Positions 39,172 to 48,727 of a stretch of DNA of 64,000 bases are shown piece after piece. The stretch spans positions 496,001-560,000 of the forward strand of contig SAKE01000001.1 of assembly GCA_004017275.1 (NCBI GenBank). The letters run 5' to 3'. This DNA is from Mesorhizobium sp. GTDB taxonomy: Bacteria > Pseudomonadota > Alphaproteobacteria > Rhizobiales > Rhizobiaceae. The position numbers were made by a program, and so were the translations under genes. Every line of letters starts with the position of its first letter. Positions within the stretch are counted from its first letter, which is position 1. Under the pieces are notes generated by a model. It saw only the letters and a list, made by a program, of their open reading frames with translations, was not told the origin of the DNA and made no database searches.

Positions 39172-40287
39172 TTAACCCGCGAGTTTTCCACCACGCATTG
39201 GTTGTGGCGCGCCGGTCGTGCTCGGAAAACTGATCGGCAGGCCGCGCAGCACGCGAACCGCGAGGAAAGCAAAACATTCCGCCTCCACCGCGTCGCCGCT
39301 CCAGCCAAGGCTTTCGGCCTGCACCACTTCGACGCCGGCACGGATTGCCAGCATCGCCATCATCGTCGGGTTGTGACGGCCGCCGCCGCTGACCACGAGT
39401 TTCTTCGGCCGGTGCGGCAAGAGGTCGAGCGCCTTGCCGACGGCAGCGGCGGTGAAGGCGGTCAGCAGCGCCGCGCCATCCTCGGCGTTCAGGCCATCCG
39501 CCATCGCGGCGCCGAAGTCGAAACGGTCCAGCGATTTGGGATAGGGCTTGCTGAGATAGGGGTGCTGTAGCAGCTTCGTGAGCCGCGCCTCGTCCACTTT
39601 ACCCGCACCGCCAAGCGCGCCGTCGCGGTCCATTTCGCCAAGCCCTTTCGACTTGATGAAATCGTTCAGCGGGGCGTTGGCGGGGCCGGTGTCGAAGGCA
39701 ACGACATTGTCGGCGCCATCCCACCAGGTGATGTTGGCGACGCCGCCGAGATTGAGCACGGCGACCTCGCCACTGGCGCCGGCGCTGCGCATCAGCGCGG
39801 TGTGATAGGCGGCGGCCAGTGGCGCGCCTTGCCCGCCGGCGCGCATGTCGGCCGAACGAAAATCATAGGCAACCTTGGTGCCCAAGATGGCATGCATCAG
39901 TTCTCCGTCACCGAGCTGTCTTGTCTGGCCCAGCCGTCCGACCTGCGGCGCACGGTGCAGCACCGTCTGGCCGTGAAAACCGACGACGCCGATGTCGGCC
40001 GTCGTCATGCCATAGCCTTCGACCAACTCCTTGACCGCCGCCGACTGCGCTCGCGTCAGGGCTTCCTCCGCGGTGCGAAAAATCGCCGGCTCCGGCCCGA
40101 CAAAATTCCACACCCGTGCCTGCGTCAGCGTCTCTTCCAGCAGAGAGCGGATCGAGGGCGGATAAGGCATCAGCCGATAGGTGCCGAAGTCCTCGATGCG
40201 TTCGCCGTCGGTCTTGATCAGCGCGACGTCGATGTTGCCGTCCAGCACGGTGCCGGTCATCAGGCCGACGGCCCAGATTGGTTTCAT
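39172..40287 (-). CDS. anmK: Anhydro-N-acetylmuramic acid kinase
   Basis: 371 aa. It converts 1,6-anhydro-MurNAc from recycled peptidoglycan to MurNAc 6-phosphate. Features: N-terminal [31 protein letters not shown] and [29 protein letters not shown], and the ATP-side [10 protein letters not shown]. Start is the ATG at 40287; a GTG two codons upstream is possible. It sits downstream of the serine hydrolase on the same strand (9 bp), at one end of a recycling region that includes murQ. Confidence 0.94.
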   Translation of the reverse strand: MKPIWAVGLMTGTVLDGNIDVALIKTDGERIEDFGTYRLMPYPPSIRSLLEETLTQARVWNFVGPEPAIFRTAEEALTRAQSAAVKELVEGYGMTTADIGVVGFHGQTVLHRAPQVGRLGQTRQLGDGELMHAILGTKVAYDFRSADMRAGGQGAPLAAAYHTALMRSAGASGEVAVLNLGGVANITWWDGADNVVAFDTGPANAPLNDFIKSKGLGEMDRDGALGGAGKVDEARLTKLLQHPYLSKPYPKSLDRFDFGAAMADGLNAEDGAALLTAFTAAAVGKALDLLPHRPKKLVVSGGGRHNPTMMAMLAIRAGVEVVQAESLGWSGDAVEAECFAFLAVRVLRGLPISFPSTTGAPQPMRGGKLAG

Positions 40288-40296
40288 GTTCACTTC

Positions 40297-41301
40297 CTAG
40301 TCCCCATTGACGAGATCGCCGACCGCCCGCCGAAGCGAAACGATTCCGCTGTCGAAATGACGTGTCGGATGGATCCGGTTGGTGAGCAAGGTCCACGCCT
40401 TGCCTCCGCCGAAGTCGATCCAGAGCCCGGTGCCGGTAAAGCCGGTATGGCCGATGGTTTCGGGGCTGCACAAGGCTCCGCCTGACCAGCCTCCATAGGG
40501 GCGCTCCCAGCCATGCGTGCGGGTGGCGGACAAAGGCGTGCGCATCAGCGCGATCGAACGTTCGGAAGCGCCGGTGCCATCCAGCAGCCCCTGCGCGAAA
40601 TCCAGCACCGAAGCGGCCGTTCCGAAAAGGCCGGCGTGCCCCGCACCTTGCAGCGCCGAGCAATTGTCGTCATGGACCTCGCCGGACAACACGCGGTGCC
40701 GCCAGGTGCAGTCCTCGGTCGCCGCGGCGACATTGGGCTCCGTGGACCAGGCAAAGCCGGGGCCGGGATCCATGTCGCGGATCGTTTTGCCCGACAGCCG
40801 CTCCAATGCAAAGCCGAGCAAGATGAAGTTGATGTCGGAGTAGACCGGGTCCCGAGCCCGCCATTCGCGCTGCAGGATGAAGGCGCGCAGCAGCTCGGGA
40901 TCGCGTCCGTAAGTGTAGATCGGCTCGACGGCCGGAAACGGCGTCTGGTGGCCGAGGCACTGGCGAAACGTCACCTTCCGCTCCCAGGCCTCGGCATCAT
41001 ACTGGCGCAGGTCCGGCAGCACCGAAACCAGCGGTGCATCGAGGTCGATGACGCCGTCTTGCGCCAGAGCCAGGATGCGCGGGGTGGTGAAGATCACCTT
41101 GGTCAGGGACGCCAGGTCGAACCAGGTGTTGTCCTGCATGGGGCGAGGCTTCGGTACGAGTTGCGCGGAGCCGATCGATCGGATGATGCGGCCGCCGTTT
41201 TTGTCGACGATGCCGAGGACGCCGCCGGGAATGCGCTTGGCGGAAACCGCGGTTGCCAGTGGTTGGAAGGCGCGCGAAAAGACTTGGGGGAGGTCGCTCA
41301 A
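40297..41301 (-). CDS. Beta-lactamase-family serine hydrolase (class C-like)
   Basis: 334 aa from a TTG at 41301, chosen because GGAGG lies eight bases before it and the protein then begins MSDLPQVFSRAF. SxxK motif FDLASLTKVI, YxN-like motif YSDINFILLG and HTGFTG (KTG equivalent) mark the serine beta-lactamase/esterase (EstB) family. No clear signal peptide, suggesting a cytoplasmic peptidase or esterase. Being next to anmK suggests a role in trimming muropeptides. Confidence 0.85.
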   Translation of the reverse strand: MSDLPQVFSRAFQPLATAVSAKRIPGGVLGIVDKNGGRIIRSIGSAQLVPKPRPMQDNTWFDLASLTKVIFTTPRILALAQDGVIDLDAPLVSVLPDLRQYDAEAWERKVTFRQCLGHQTPFPAVEPIYTYGRDPELLRAFILQREWRARDPVYSDINFILLGFALERLSGKTIRDMDPGPGFAWSTEPNVAAATEDCTWRHRVLSGEVHDDNCSALQGAGHAGLFGTAASVLDFAQGLLDGTGASERSIALMRTPLSATRTHGWERPYGGWSGGALCSPETIGHTGFTGTGLWIDFGGGKAWTLLTNRIHPTRHFDSGIVSLRRAVGDLVNGD

Positions 41302-41335
41302 TGGCAGCCTCCATCGGAGAGGCCGCGATCCTTCG

Positions 41336-41492
41336 CACCCCCCTCTGTCCTGCCGGACATCTCCCCCGCAAGGGGGGAGATCGGATGTCGCATCGGCCTT
41401 CGCCAATCTCCGGCGTTAGAAGGCTGGCGGTACGCACGAACTGCCAATCTCCCCCCTTGAGGGGGAGATGCCCGGCAGGGCAGAGGGGGGTG
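41336..41492. repeat. Intergenic palindromic repeat (RIME-like)
   Basis: Long inverted arms of about 45 bp, left 41336-41381 and right 41447-41492, share CAC-Cn-TCTG-CCTGCCGG-CATCTCCCCC-AAGGGGGGAGAT with a few mismatches, enclosing about 65 bp. This has the form of the short palindromic elements common between genes in rhizobia. It separates the serine hydrolase gene from the ABC ATPase gene. Confidence 0.8.
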
Positions 41493-41530
41493 CTGTCCCG
41501 CCAACCTCACATACCCCAGGACACCACCCA

Positions 41531-43279
41531 TCACCCTTCCGCCCTCGCCATATGATCCCCGCCGAACCGTTCCCACCTCGCCGGAGCCGGCTCATACCCC
41601 TGCGGACGCACCAGCGAGGGAACCTGCCGCGTATCAAGCTCGAAATGTTCATGCCGCCGGTCGATGGTCGGAACCGCGGCAATCAGCTTCTTGGTATAAG
41701 AATGCTTCGGCTTCGACAGCACCGAGGTCGCATCGCCGATCTCGACGATCTGGCCGGCATAGATGACCGCGATGCGGTGAGCGATCCGCTCGACGACAGC
41801 CATGTCGTGCGAGATGAACAGATAGGCGAGGCCAAACTCGCGCTGCAAATCAACCAGCAACTCCAGCACCTTGGCCTGCACCGAGACATCCAGCGCCGAC
41901 ACTGCTTCATCGAGAACAACGACGGACGGGTTGAGCATCAGCGCGCGGGCAATGCACAGCCTTTGCCGCTGGCCGCCGGAGAATTCGTGGGGATAGCGCT
42001 CCAGGCTGTTCTTCGGCAGGCCGACGCGTTCCAGCAGGCTCGCCATCCTGGCCCGCGTTCCGGCATCCACCCGGCCTCCGGTGGCGATCACCGGTTCGGC
42101 CAGAATGCTCTCGATGCTGAGCCTCGGGTTGAGCGAGGCGTAGGGGTTCTGGAACACCATCTGCACCGGCAGGGCGCTCTGTTCGGCAGAAGCCTTCCGC
42201 GCGCCGACCGAGAAGCTGCCGCGCGTCGAGCGCACCAGCCCCAGAACGGCGCGCGCGGTGGTCGATTTGCCCGAACCGCTCTCGCCGACGATGGCCAGCG
42301 TCTCGCCCGGCATCAGGTCGAAATCGACGCCGTCGACGGCATGCACCGCGCCCGTGGCACGACTGAAGAAACTGCTCTTGAGCGGAAACCGCACCACCAG
42401 GCCGTCGACCTTCAAGGCCGGTTCCGTGCCTGCGCCCCCGTCGCGCCGACCGTCCGAACGCGTCGTGCTGCCTTTGGTGAAATGCGGCACGTCCTGCAGC
42501 AAATGCTGCGTGTAGGGATGCTGCGCATTGTCGAGGATCTGGTTCAACTCGCCCTGTTCCACGGCCTGCCCGTTCTGCATCACCATCACCTTGTCGGCGA
42601 TGCCGGCGACGAGGCCGATATCGTGGGTGATGAAGATCATCGACATGCCGGTTTCCCGCTTCAACTCGGCCAGCAGCGCCATGATCTGCGCCTGTACCGT
42701 CACGTCGAGCGCCGTCGTCGGCTCGTCGGCGATGAGCAGGCGCGGATTGCAGGCCAGTGCAATGGCGATCATCACCCGCTGCAGCATGCCGCCGGACAAT
42801 TGGTTCGGCGTGTATTTCAGCCGCCGCGCCGCGTCCGGGATGCGCACCCGGTCGAGCGCATCCTTGGCCGCTGCGGTGGCCTGCCTGCCGGTGAGGCCGC
42901 GATGCAGCCGGAACGATTCCTCGATCTGCGTGCCGATGCTCAGAACCGGGTTGAGCGAGGTCATCGGCTCCTGGAAGATCATGCCGATCTCGGCGCCACG
43001 AATGCCGGTCAACTGCGGTTCGGTGGCAGTCATCAGGTCGAAGAGGCTGCCGTCGGCGCGCTTCAGCTTCATCGCTCCGCCGGTGATGCGGCCGCCGCCA
43101 AAATCGATGAGCCGGTTGATCGACAATGCGGTGACGGATTTGCCCGAGCCGCTTTCGCCGACGATGGCCAGTGTCTCGCCGTCGGCGAGGTCGAAGCTTA
43201 TGCCGCGCACCACCTCATTGGTTTGCGGATTGCGGCCGAAGCCGACGCGTAGGTCGCGGACGGACAGCAGCGGGGTCAT
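41531..43279 (-). CDS. Oligopeptide-type ABC transporter, fused dual ATP-binding protein
   Basis: 582 aa with two complete ABC domains (DppD-DppF fusion, GsiA-like). Walker A GESGSGKSVTAL near residue 40 and again GESGSGKSTTARAV near residue 330; signatures LSGGMLQRVMIA and FSGGQRQRLCIARA; Walker B LLIADEPTTALDV and VVVLDEAVSALDV (Ala where Pro is usual). It overlaps the permease gene by four bases, and powers the 43276-45074 permeases. Confidence 0.93.
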   Translation of the reverse strand: MTPLLSVRDLRVGFGRNPQTNEVVRGISFDLADGETLAIVGESGSGKSVTALSINRLIDFGGGRITGGAMKLKRADGSLFDLMTATEPQLTGIRGAEIGMIFQEPMTSLNPVLSIGTQIEESFRLHRGLTGRQATAAAKDALDRVRIPDAARRLKYTPNQLSGGMLQRVMIAIALACNPRLLIADEPTTALDVTVQAQIMALLAELKRETGMSMIFITHDIGLVAGIADKVMVMQNGQAVEQGELNQILDNAQHPYTQHLLQDVPHFTKGSTTRSDGRRDGGAGTEPALKVDGLVVRFPLKSSFFSRATGAVHAVDGVDFDLMPGETLAIVGESGSGKSTTARAVLGLVRSTRGSFSVGARKASAEQSALPVQMVFQNPYASLNPRLSIESILAEPVIATGGRVDAGTRARMASLLERVGLPKNSLERYPHEFSGGQRQRLCIARALMLNPSVVVLDEAVSALDVSVQAKVLELLVDLQREFGLAYLFISHDMAVVERIAHRIAVIYAGQIVEIGDATSVLSKPKHSYTKKLIAAVPTIDRRHEHFELDTRQVPSLVRPQGYEPAPARWERFGGDHMARAEG

Positions 43280-44115
43280 GCCGGCGCCCTCCGCATCCTA
43301 GGGTCGAGGATGTCGCGCAAGGCGTCACCAAGCAGGTTGAAGCCGAGGATGCTGATCATGATCGCCAGGCCCGGGAAGATCATCAGCCACGGCGCGGTTT
43401 CCATCAAATTGCGGCTGTCGCTCAGCATCAGGCCGAGCGAGGCGGCGGGCGGCTGCGTGCCGAGGCCGAGAAAGCTCAGGCCCGCTTCGGTCAAAAGCGA
43501 CCACGCCAGCGCCAGCGTAACCTGCACTGTCAGCGGCGCCACCAGATTGAGCAGCAGATGGCGCGTCACGATGTAGGATGAACTGCTGCCGAAGGTGCGC
43601 GCGGCATCGACAAATTCACGCGCCTTGAGCGACAGAGCAGGGCCGCGCACGACGCGGGTGAAGATCGGCGTGTAGACGATGCCGATGGCAACGATGCTGG
43701 TCCACGTGCCCGGCCCGGCAACGGTGACGATGAGCAGCGCCAGAAGGATTGCCGGGAAGGCCAGCAGCACATCCATGATCCGCATCACGATGCCGTCCCA
43801 GCGGCTTCCGAGCCAGGCAGCAGCCAACCCCAGAACCGTGCCGGCAAGGGTGGCGAAGGCGACGGAGAAGAAGGCGACCGTGAACGACTGGCCGATGCCC
43901 GCCATCAGCCGGCTGGCCACGTCGCGGCCGAACAAATCGGTGCCCATCCAGTAGGCGCTATTGGGCGCATGCAGCCGGTCGACCCGGAATTGCGTGATGG
44001 GGTTGTGCGGCGTCAGCCCCAGCATGCCGAGAATGGCGACCAGCAGATAGACGCCAACAATGACGCCGCCGATGCGGCCGCTGCCGTGGCCGAAGATGGC
44101 GCGCAGGATGCGCAT
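43276..44115 (-). CDS. Oligopeptide-type ABC transporter permease (DppC-like)
   Basis: 279 aa. N-terminal helix GGVIVGVYLLVAILGMLGL, then the DppC motif NSAYWMGTDLFGRDVASRL, BPD_transp_1 domain and the EAA-like loop FVDAARTFGSSSSYIV. It ends with LGFNLLGDALRDILDPRMR. The ATG shares one base with the stop of the upstream permease; a GTG one codon earlier is possible. Confidence 0.92.
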   Translation of the reverse strand: MRILRAIFGHGSGRIGGVIVGVYLLVAILGMLGLTPHNPITQFRVDRLHAPNSAYWMGTDLFGRDVASRLMAGIGQSFTVAFFSVAFATLAGTVLGLAAAWLGSRWDGIVMRIMDVLLAFPAILLALLIVTVAGPGTWTSIVAIGIVYTPIFTRVVRGPALSLKAREFVDAARTFGSSSSYIVTRHLLLNLVAPLTVQVTLALAWSLLTEAGLSFLGLGTQPPAASLGLMLSDSRNLMETAPWLMIFPGLAIMISILGFNLLGDALRDILDPRMRRAPA

Positions 44116-45074
44116 CACGGCTCCCCCAGCCGGATACGCGGATCGAGCCCGACATAGGCGAGATCGACCAGCAGATTGATGATCATGAAGTTGAAGGCGA
44201 TGAACAGCACGCTGCCCTGCACCAGCGCGTAGTCGCGCTGCTGGATCGCATCCAGCACCATGCGTCCGAGACCGGGCAGGGCATAGATCTGCTCGACGAT
44301 GACGGCGCCGCCCAGCAGGTAGCCGAACTCGATGCCGCTCAGCGTCACGACCGGGATGAGCGCATTGGGCAAAGCGTGCCGCCAGATGACGCTGCGCGCC
44401 GAGGCGCCCTTGCTGCGCGCGGTGCGCACATAATCATCGCTCAGCACATCGAGCATGGCCGAGCGTGATATGCGGGTGACGGACGCCGCGAAGGCGAAGC
44501 CGAGCGTGATGGCGGGCAGGATCAGCTGGCTGAGATTGCGCAGGGGATCCTGCCAGAGCGGTGCGAATTCGCCCATCGCCGGTAGCAGACCGAAGCCGGC
44601 TGACAGCGTGTAGATGATCAGCAGTCCAAGCACGAAGCTCGGCGTCGACTGGCCGATCATGGCGACGATGCGCACGCCCAGATCGGACAGTTTCTCATTG
44701 TGTGTGGCGGCGAAGATCCCGGCCGGCATGCCGACCGCGAGCGCGATGATCATCGACAGCACGGCCAGTTCGAGCGTCAGCGGAAAGCGCTCGAGGATGA
44801 CATCGAGCACCGGCCTGCCATAGGTGACCGAAATGCCGAAATTGCCATGCAGGATGCCGCCGATCCAGCGCCAGTACTGGACGAACCAGGGCTGGTCGAT
44901 GCCGAAATAGGCGGCGAGCGAGTCGCGTTGCGCCGGGGTGAGCAGGCCGGCTTCGGTACCCAGCATGGCCGTGATCGAATCGCCTGGCACCATCCGGATC
45001 GCCACGAAGACCAGGATGGACACGCCAAGCAGGACGAGAGGAAACGTCGCCAGTCGTCGCATCAGATAGTTCAC
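44115..45074 (-). CDS. Oligopeptide-type ABC transporter permease (DppB-like)
   Basis: 319 aa from a GTG at 45074 (VNYLMRRLATFPLVLLGVSI), preceded by GAGGAACC. The DppB features are a short cytoplasmic N-terminus before the first helix, IRMVPGDSI, YFGIDQPWFVQYWRWI and the loop YVRTARSKGASARSVIWRH. It ends LAYVGLDPRIRLGEP. It is just downstream of the binding-protein gene. Confidence 0.92.
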   Translation of the reverse strand: MNYLMRRLATFPLVLLGVSILVFVAIRMVPGDSITAMLGTEAGLLTPAQRDSLAAYFGIDQPWFVQYWRWIGGILHGNFGISVTYGRPVLDVILERFPLTLELAVLSMIIALAVGMPAGIFAATHNEKLSDLGVRIVAMIGQSTPSFVLGLLIIYTLSAGFGLLPAMGEFAPLWQDPLRNLSQLILPAITLGFAFAASVTRISRSAMLDVLSDDYVRTARSKGASARSVIWRHALPNALIPVVTLSGIEFGYLLGGAVIVEQIYALPGLGRMVLDAIQQRDYALVQGSVLFIAFNFMIINLLVDLAYVGLDPRIRLGEP

Positions 45075-45106
45075 GCGAAGAGGTTCCTCTCGTCCAATGC
45101 TGGCGG

Positions 45107-46630
45107 CTACTGCTGGATGGTAACCTTGCTCAGGCTGAACAGCGTGCCCGTCGGCGTCGGTACGAACCCCGCAATGTTCTTCTGCTGGGCCGTATAGCTG
45201 TACGAGGTGTAGAGCCAGATCCACGGCGACATTTCCGCGAGGTGCTTCTCGAATTCGGTGAAGATCGCCTTGCGCTCCGCCGGATCGGTCTCTGCGCGGC
45301 CCTTCTGCATCTGGCTGTCGAGCGCGTCGTCGATGTAGTTCGCCACCTTCTGCAGATTGCCCGCCTTGGTCCAGTAGCGGTTGTACATGGTGTAGGGGTC
45401 GGCGCGGCCGCCATTGAGCGCGATCGCCATGTCGAAATCGCCCTTCAGCCAGGCGTCGACATAGACGTTGAGCTCCATCATCTTGATGTCCAGCTTGACG
45501 CCGATTTCGGCCAGCTGCGACTGGATGATCTGGGCTTCCGCCGCCGCCGTCGGCGGCTCGCCGGTGGCGCCGATCACCGTCGCGGAAAAGCCGTCGGCAT
45601 AGCCGGCCTCTGCCATCAGCTTCTTGGCCTTGTCGACGTCGCGCTTGTAGCAGAACAACTGGCTCGGATCGGTCGCCAGAGCGGGAATCGTCAGCGGTCC
45701 AGTGACCTTGCCTTCGCCGAGCGAGGCGGTGTCGAGCACCTCCTGCCGGTCGATGGCGCAGGAGATGGCCTGCCGCACCTTGAGCTCGGTCATCGGCTTG
45801 CGCGACGGATTGAGCTGCAGCACGTGATAGGCCAGCACCGGCACGCGGTTCAGCTGCAGGCTGGCTTCTTTCGGCACCAGCGTGGCGACGAGCGGGTCGT
45901 TGAGCAGCGCGAAATCGATCTGCTTGGTGCGCATGGCGGCGAGGATCGCCGCTTCATCGGGAAGCAGGCTGATCTCGATGCCGTCGACGCCGGTGGCACC
46001 CCCGGCCCAATCCTTGTTGGCGCTCAAGACTTCCTTGGCGTTGGGGTCCCATTTGTCGAGCTTGAACGGGCCGGAGCCGAGCGCCTTGGTGCCGATCGAG
46101 CCGGCCTTGATTTCGCCGGCCGGGACGATGGCCGCGTTGATGTCGCTCATCGCCGTCAGGATCGGCGCATCGGGCTGCGACAAATGGAAGATGACGGTCG
46201 CTGCATCCGGCGTGTCGATGCTGGCGATCGACAGGAAGTTGGCGCGTGCGGCCGCACCCGTCTTCTCGTCGAGGATGCGTTCGAACGATGCCTTGACGTC
46301 AGCCGAGGTCAGCGCGGTGCCGTCCTGGAATTTAGCCTTGGGATTGAGCTTGAAGGTCAGCGCCTTGCCGTCCTTGGAAAACTCCCAGGACGTGGCGATG
46401 GCGGGGATGATCTGCAGGCTGGCATCGACCCGCACCAGCGGCTCATAGATCAGTTCCAGCAGCCGCAGCGACGAAAAGGCCGTCTGCTTGTGCGGGTCAA
46501 GCCCGGTGGCGTCCTGCGACCAGGCCATGTGCAGCGTTGCCGCATTCGCCTGCGTTGAAACCGCAGCCAAGCCGAGCATCGCCGCCAGCGTGATACCCGA
46601 CAGCAGCTTTCTTGTGAAATGCCCTATCAT
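45107..46630 (-). CDS. Oligopeptide-type ABC transporter periplasmic binding protein (SBP family 5)
   Basis: 507 aa. Signal peptide LLSGITLAAMLGLAAVSTQA-NAA, then family-5 features: AWSQDATGLDPHKQTA, LIYEPLVRVD, GTALTSADVKASFERI and LGSGPFKLDKW. It starts at the ATG preceded by GGGAGAC. By position, between anmK and murQ, its ligand may be a muropeptide or anhydro-muramyl sugar; the sequence itself does not prove that. Confidence 0.92.
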   Translation of the reverse strand: MIGHFTRKLLSGITLAAMLGLAAVSTQANAATLHMAWSQDATGLDPHKQTAFSSLRLLELIYEPLVRVDASLQIIPAIATSWEFSKDGKALTFKLNPKAKFQDGTALTSADVKASFERILDEKTGAAARANFLSIASIDTPDAATVIFHLSQPDAPILTAMSDINAAIVPAGEIKAGSIGTKALGSGPFKLDKWDPNAKEVLSANKDWAGGATGVDGIEISLLPDEAAILAAMRTKQIDFALLNDPLVATLVPKEASLQLNRVPVLAYHVLQLNPSRKPMTELKVRQAISCAIDRQEVLDTASLGEGKVTGPLTIPALATDPSQLFCYKRDVDKAKKLMAEAGYADGFSATVIGATGEPPTAAAEAQIIQSQLAEIGVKLDIKMMELNVYVDAWLKGDFDMAIALNGGRADPYTMYNRYWTKAGNLQKVANYIDDALDSQMQKGRAETDPAERKAIFTEFEKHLAEMSPWIWLYTSYSYTAQQKNIAGFVPTPTGTLFSLSKVTIQQ

Positions 46631-46753
46631 TTTCGTCTCCCATTGTCGTTGAACTCGATGCCTTGCAGTTTCTGCCGACCGCTTCCAAGACACACGCGCT
46701 TTGGACGATCGGCCCAGTCTATGCAGCTTCATGCCGTCTTGTCTAAGGCGGCC

Positions 46754-47677
46754 TCACGCCGTCCTGGCGCTGATTGCCTTGCGCAGGAAGCCTCCGGCCT
46801 TGCCGAGCGCCGCGCGGGCCTCCTCGACGCCCATGCCGGTGATCGTCACCAGGATCGCCAGCTTCACATCATTGCCGGTCTGGCCGAGCACTTGTTTTGC
46901 TTGCTGGGCAGCGCACCCGGTCGTCTGCATGACGATCCGGATCGCCCTGGCGACCAGCTTCTTGTTGGACGGGTTAAGGTCGACCATCAGATTCTCATAG
47001 CTCTTGCCGATGCGGATCATCGAGGCGGTGGTCAGCATGTTGAGCACCAGCTTCTGCGCGGTTCCCGATTTCAGCCGCGTCGAGCCGGTGAGCACTTCCG
47101 GGCCGACGACCGGCGAGATGGCAATGTCGGCGATGCCGGCAATGGTCGAGGCCGGATTGCAGGAAAGGGCAACCGTCGTTGCGCCCACCTGCTTCGCATA
47201 GTTCAGCCCGCCGATGACATAGGGTGTGCGGCCGCTGACCGCGATACCGACCACCACGTCGTTTGATGTAAGTCCAATCTCCTGCAAGGCCTTGGCGCCC
47301 ATTTTCGGATCATCTTCGGCGCCTTCCGTCGACCGCACCAGGGCGTCGGTACCGCCGGCGATCAGGCCGACGACCATGCCTTCGGGCACGCCGAAGGTGG
47401 GCGGGCACTCTGAAGCGTCGAGAACCCCAAGCCGACCGCTGGTGCCGGCGCCGATGTAAATCAGCCGCGCGCCTTTCTGGAAGGCGAGCACGATCCGGTC
47501 CACCGCGGCTGCGATCTCCGGCAGGACCTTTTCGACAGCCGCCGGGACAGCCCTGTCTTCGTCGTTGATCTTGCGCAGGACGTCGATGGTCGGCAGCAGG
47601 TCGATGTCCATCGTCCTCGGGTTCCGGCCTTCGGAAACCAGCCGGTCCAGCTCGGACATCAACCCTTGCTCGGTCAT
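46754..47677 (-). CDS. murQ: N-acetylmuramic acid 6-phosphate etherase
   Basis: 307 aa SIS-domain enzyme that splits MurNAc 6-phosphate into GlcNAc 6-phosphate and D-lactate. Conserved features are [36 protein letters not shown] (active-site Glu) CPPTFG and [12 protein letters not shown] start at [17 protein letters not shown] palindromic operator lies upstream at 47821. Product of AnmK, also in this region, is its substrate. Confidence 0.95.
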   Translation of the reverse strand: MTEQGLMSELDRLVSEGRNPRTMDIDLLPTIDVLRKINDEDRAVPAAVEKVLPEIAAAVDRIVLAFQKGARLIYIGAGTSGRLGVLDASECPPTFGVPEGMVVGLIAGGTDALVRSTEGAEDDPKMGAKALQEIGLTSNDVVVGIAVSGRTPYVIGGLNYAKQVGATTVALSCNPASTIAGIADIAISPVVGPEVLTGSTRLKSGTAQKLVLNMLTTASMIRIGKSYENLMVDLNPSNKKLVARAIRIVMQTTGCAAQQAKQVLGQTGNDVKLAILVTITGMGVEEARAALGKAGGFLRKAISARTA

Positions 47678-47820
47678 TCCAGTGCTTTCAAAACCATGCG
47701 GTACAGCCGGAAGTACGGGGCTCGCCAGCCGCGCTCGCATACGACCAAGGTCCGTCGCCGCTGCCCTGTTTTCTCTGTTAACTTTTTAGAATTGAATATT
47801 CACACCGTCAACAAAAAATT

Positions 47821-47835
47821 GGAATATTTTATTCC
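47821..47835. promoter_or_regulatory. Palindromic operator upstream of murQ
   Basis: GGAATATTTTATTCC has 6-bp perfect arms around three bases and is nearly identical to the palindrome in the murA/rpiR divergent region (50067-50081). It lies in the AT-rich gap between the GlcNAc kinase stop and murQ, about 145 bp before the murQ start. Probably bound by the RpiR protein. Confidence 0.7.
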
Positions 47836-47848
47836 TTACTCGGCGGCT

Positions 47849-48727
47849 CTATCGCTCGCAGCAGAATCTTTTGGCAAGGATGATGGCGCCTGACACGGCG
47901 TCGCCGTCGGCAGGCTTCAGGCGGCGCCGGACATCGGGGGAGAGCCAGGGTTCGAGCGGGCTGGCGAGGCCGCCGAGCAAGGTCACCCGCGGTGCGCCTT
48001 GTTCGAACAGCACCCGCACCAGGGTATCGATCTGCTCGGCCGCGCTTTGCACGATACGCCGCCCGACCGGATCGCCCTGGTCGGCATGGCGCATCACCAT
48101 CGGCGCCAGCGCCGCATAGTCCGTTGCCGTTGCCCGATCCATCCAGGCAACCGCTTCCATCGGGTCGTTCTGAAAACGCTGCATCACCTCCGCCAGCAGC
48201 GCCGTCCGCTCATGCCGTCCGTCATGCGCGCGCAACGCCAGTTGCACGGCTTTCAGGCCGAGATCGGCGCCGCTGCCCTCGTCGGAGATCGGAAAGCCGT
48301 AGCCGCCGACACGCAGTTCGCGGCCCTCGACGAAGCCCAAGCCGATCGAGCCGGTACCGGCAATGACGATGGCGCCGTCCTGACCCGAATGCGCGCCCAG
48401 GCAGGCGCCGACGCCATCGCTGACGAAATCGATGCTGGCAAAGGGATGCGCGATTGCCCTGAGTGCTTCCAGCGCGCCCTTGCGGCCGATGCCGGCAAGG
48501 CCGACGCCGACGTGGATCCCAGCGATTTCGGCCGATCCCAGACCTGCTTCCTCGATCGCCGTGCCAAAGGCTTTCGCGACCGATGCCCAGGCGGCATCGA
48601 TGCCAAGCCGCGTTGTCGCCGGACCGGACAGGCCTTGTCCCAGCACCGTCCCGTCAGCGTCTTCAATACGGGCGCGGCAGCCGGTGCCGCCGCCATCGAC
48701 GCCGAGAAAATAACGATCCTGGCTCAT
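47849..48727 (-). CDS. N-acetylglucosamine kinase (BadF/BadG/BcrA/BcrD ATPase family)
   Basis: 292 aa from [20 protein letters not shown], the ATP-binding start of the ASKHA fold. IVIAGTGSIGLGF and GFPISDEGSGADLGLKAV are typical of GlcNAc kinases; a third glycine-rich loop is VTLLGGLASPL. It phosphorylates free amino sugars released from cell-wall fragments. Its ATG overlaps the murA-like stop, so the two are cotranscribed. Confidence 0.88.
   Translation of the reverse strand: MSQDRYFLGVDGGGTGCRARIEDADGTVLGQGLSGPATTRLGIDAAWASVAKAFGTAIEEAGLGSAEIAGIHVGVGLAGIGRKGALEALRAIAHPFASIDFVSDGVGACLGAHSGQDGAIVIAGTGSIGLGFVEGRELRVGGYGFPISDEGSGADLGLKAVQLALRAHDGRHERTALLAEVMQRFQNDPMEAVAWMDRATATDYAALAPMVMRHADQGDPVGRRIVQSAAEQIDTLVRVLFEQGAPRVTLLGGLASPLEPWLSPDVRRRLKPADGDAVSGAIILAKRFCCER

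Noticed and set aside
41468..43252. A 594-codon open frame antisense to the dual ATPase
   Set aside because: His/Asp/Arg-rich antisense reading typical of high-G+C coding DNA; the minus-strand ATPase is unmistakable.
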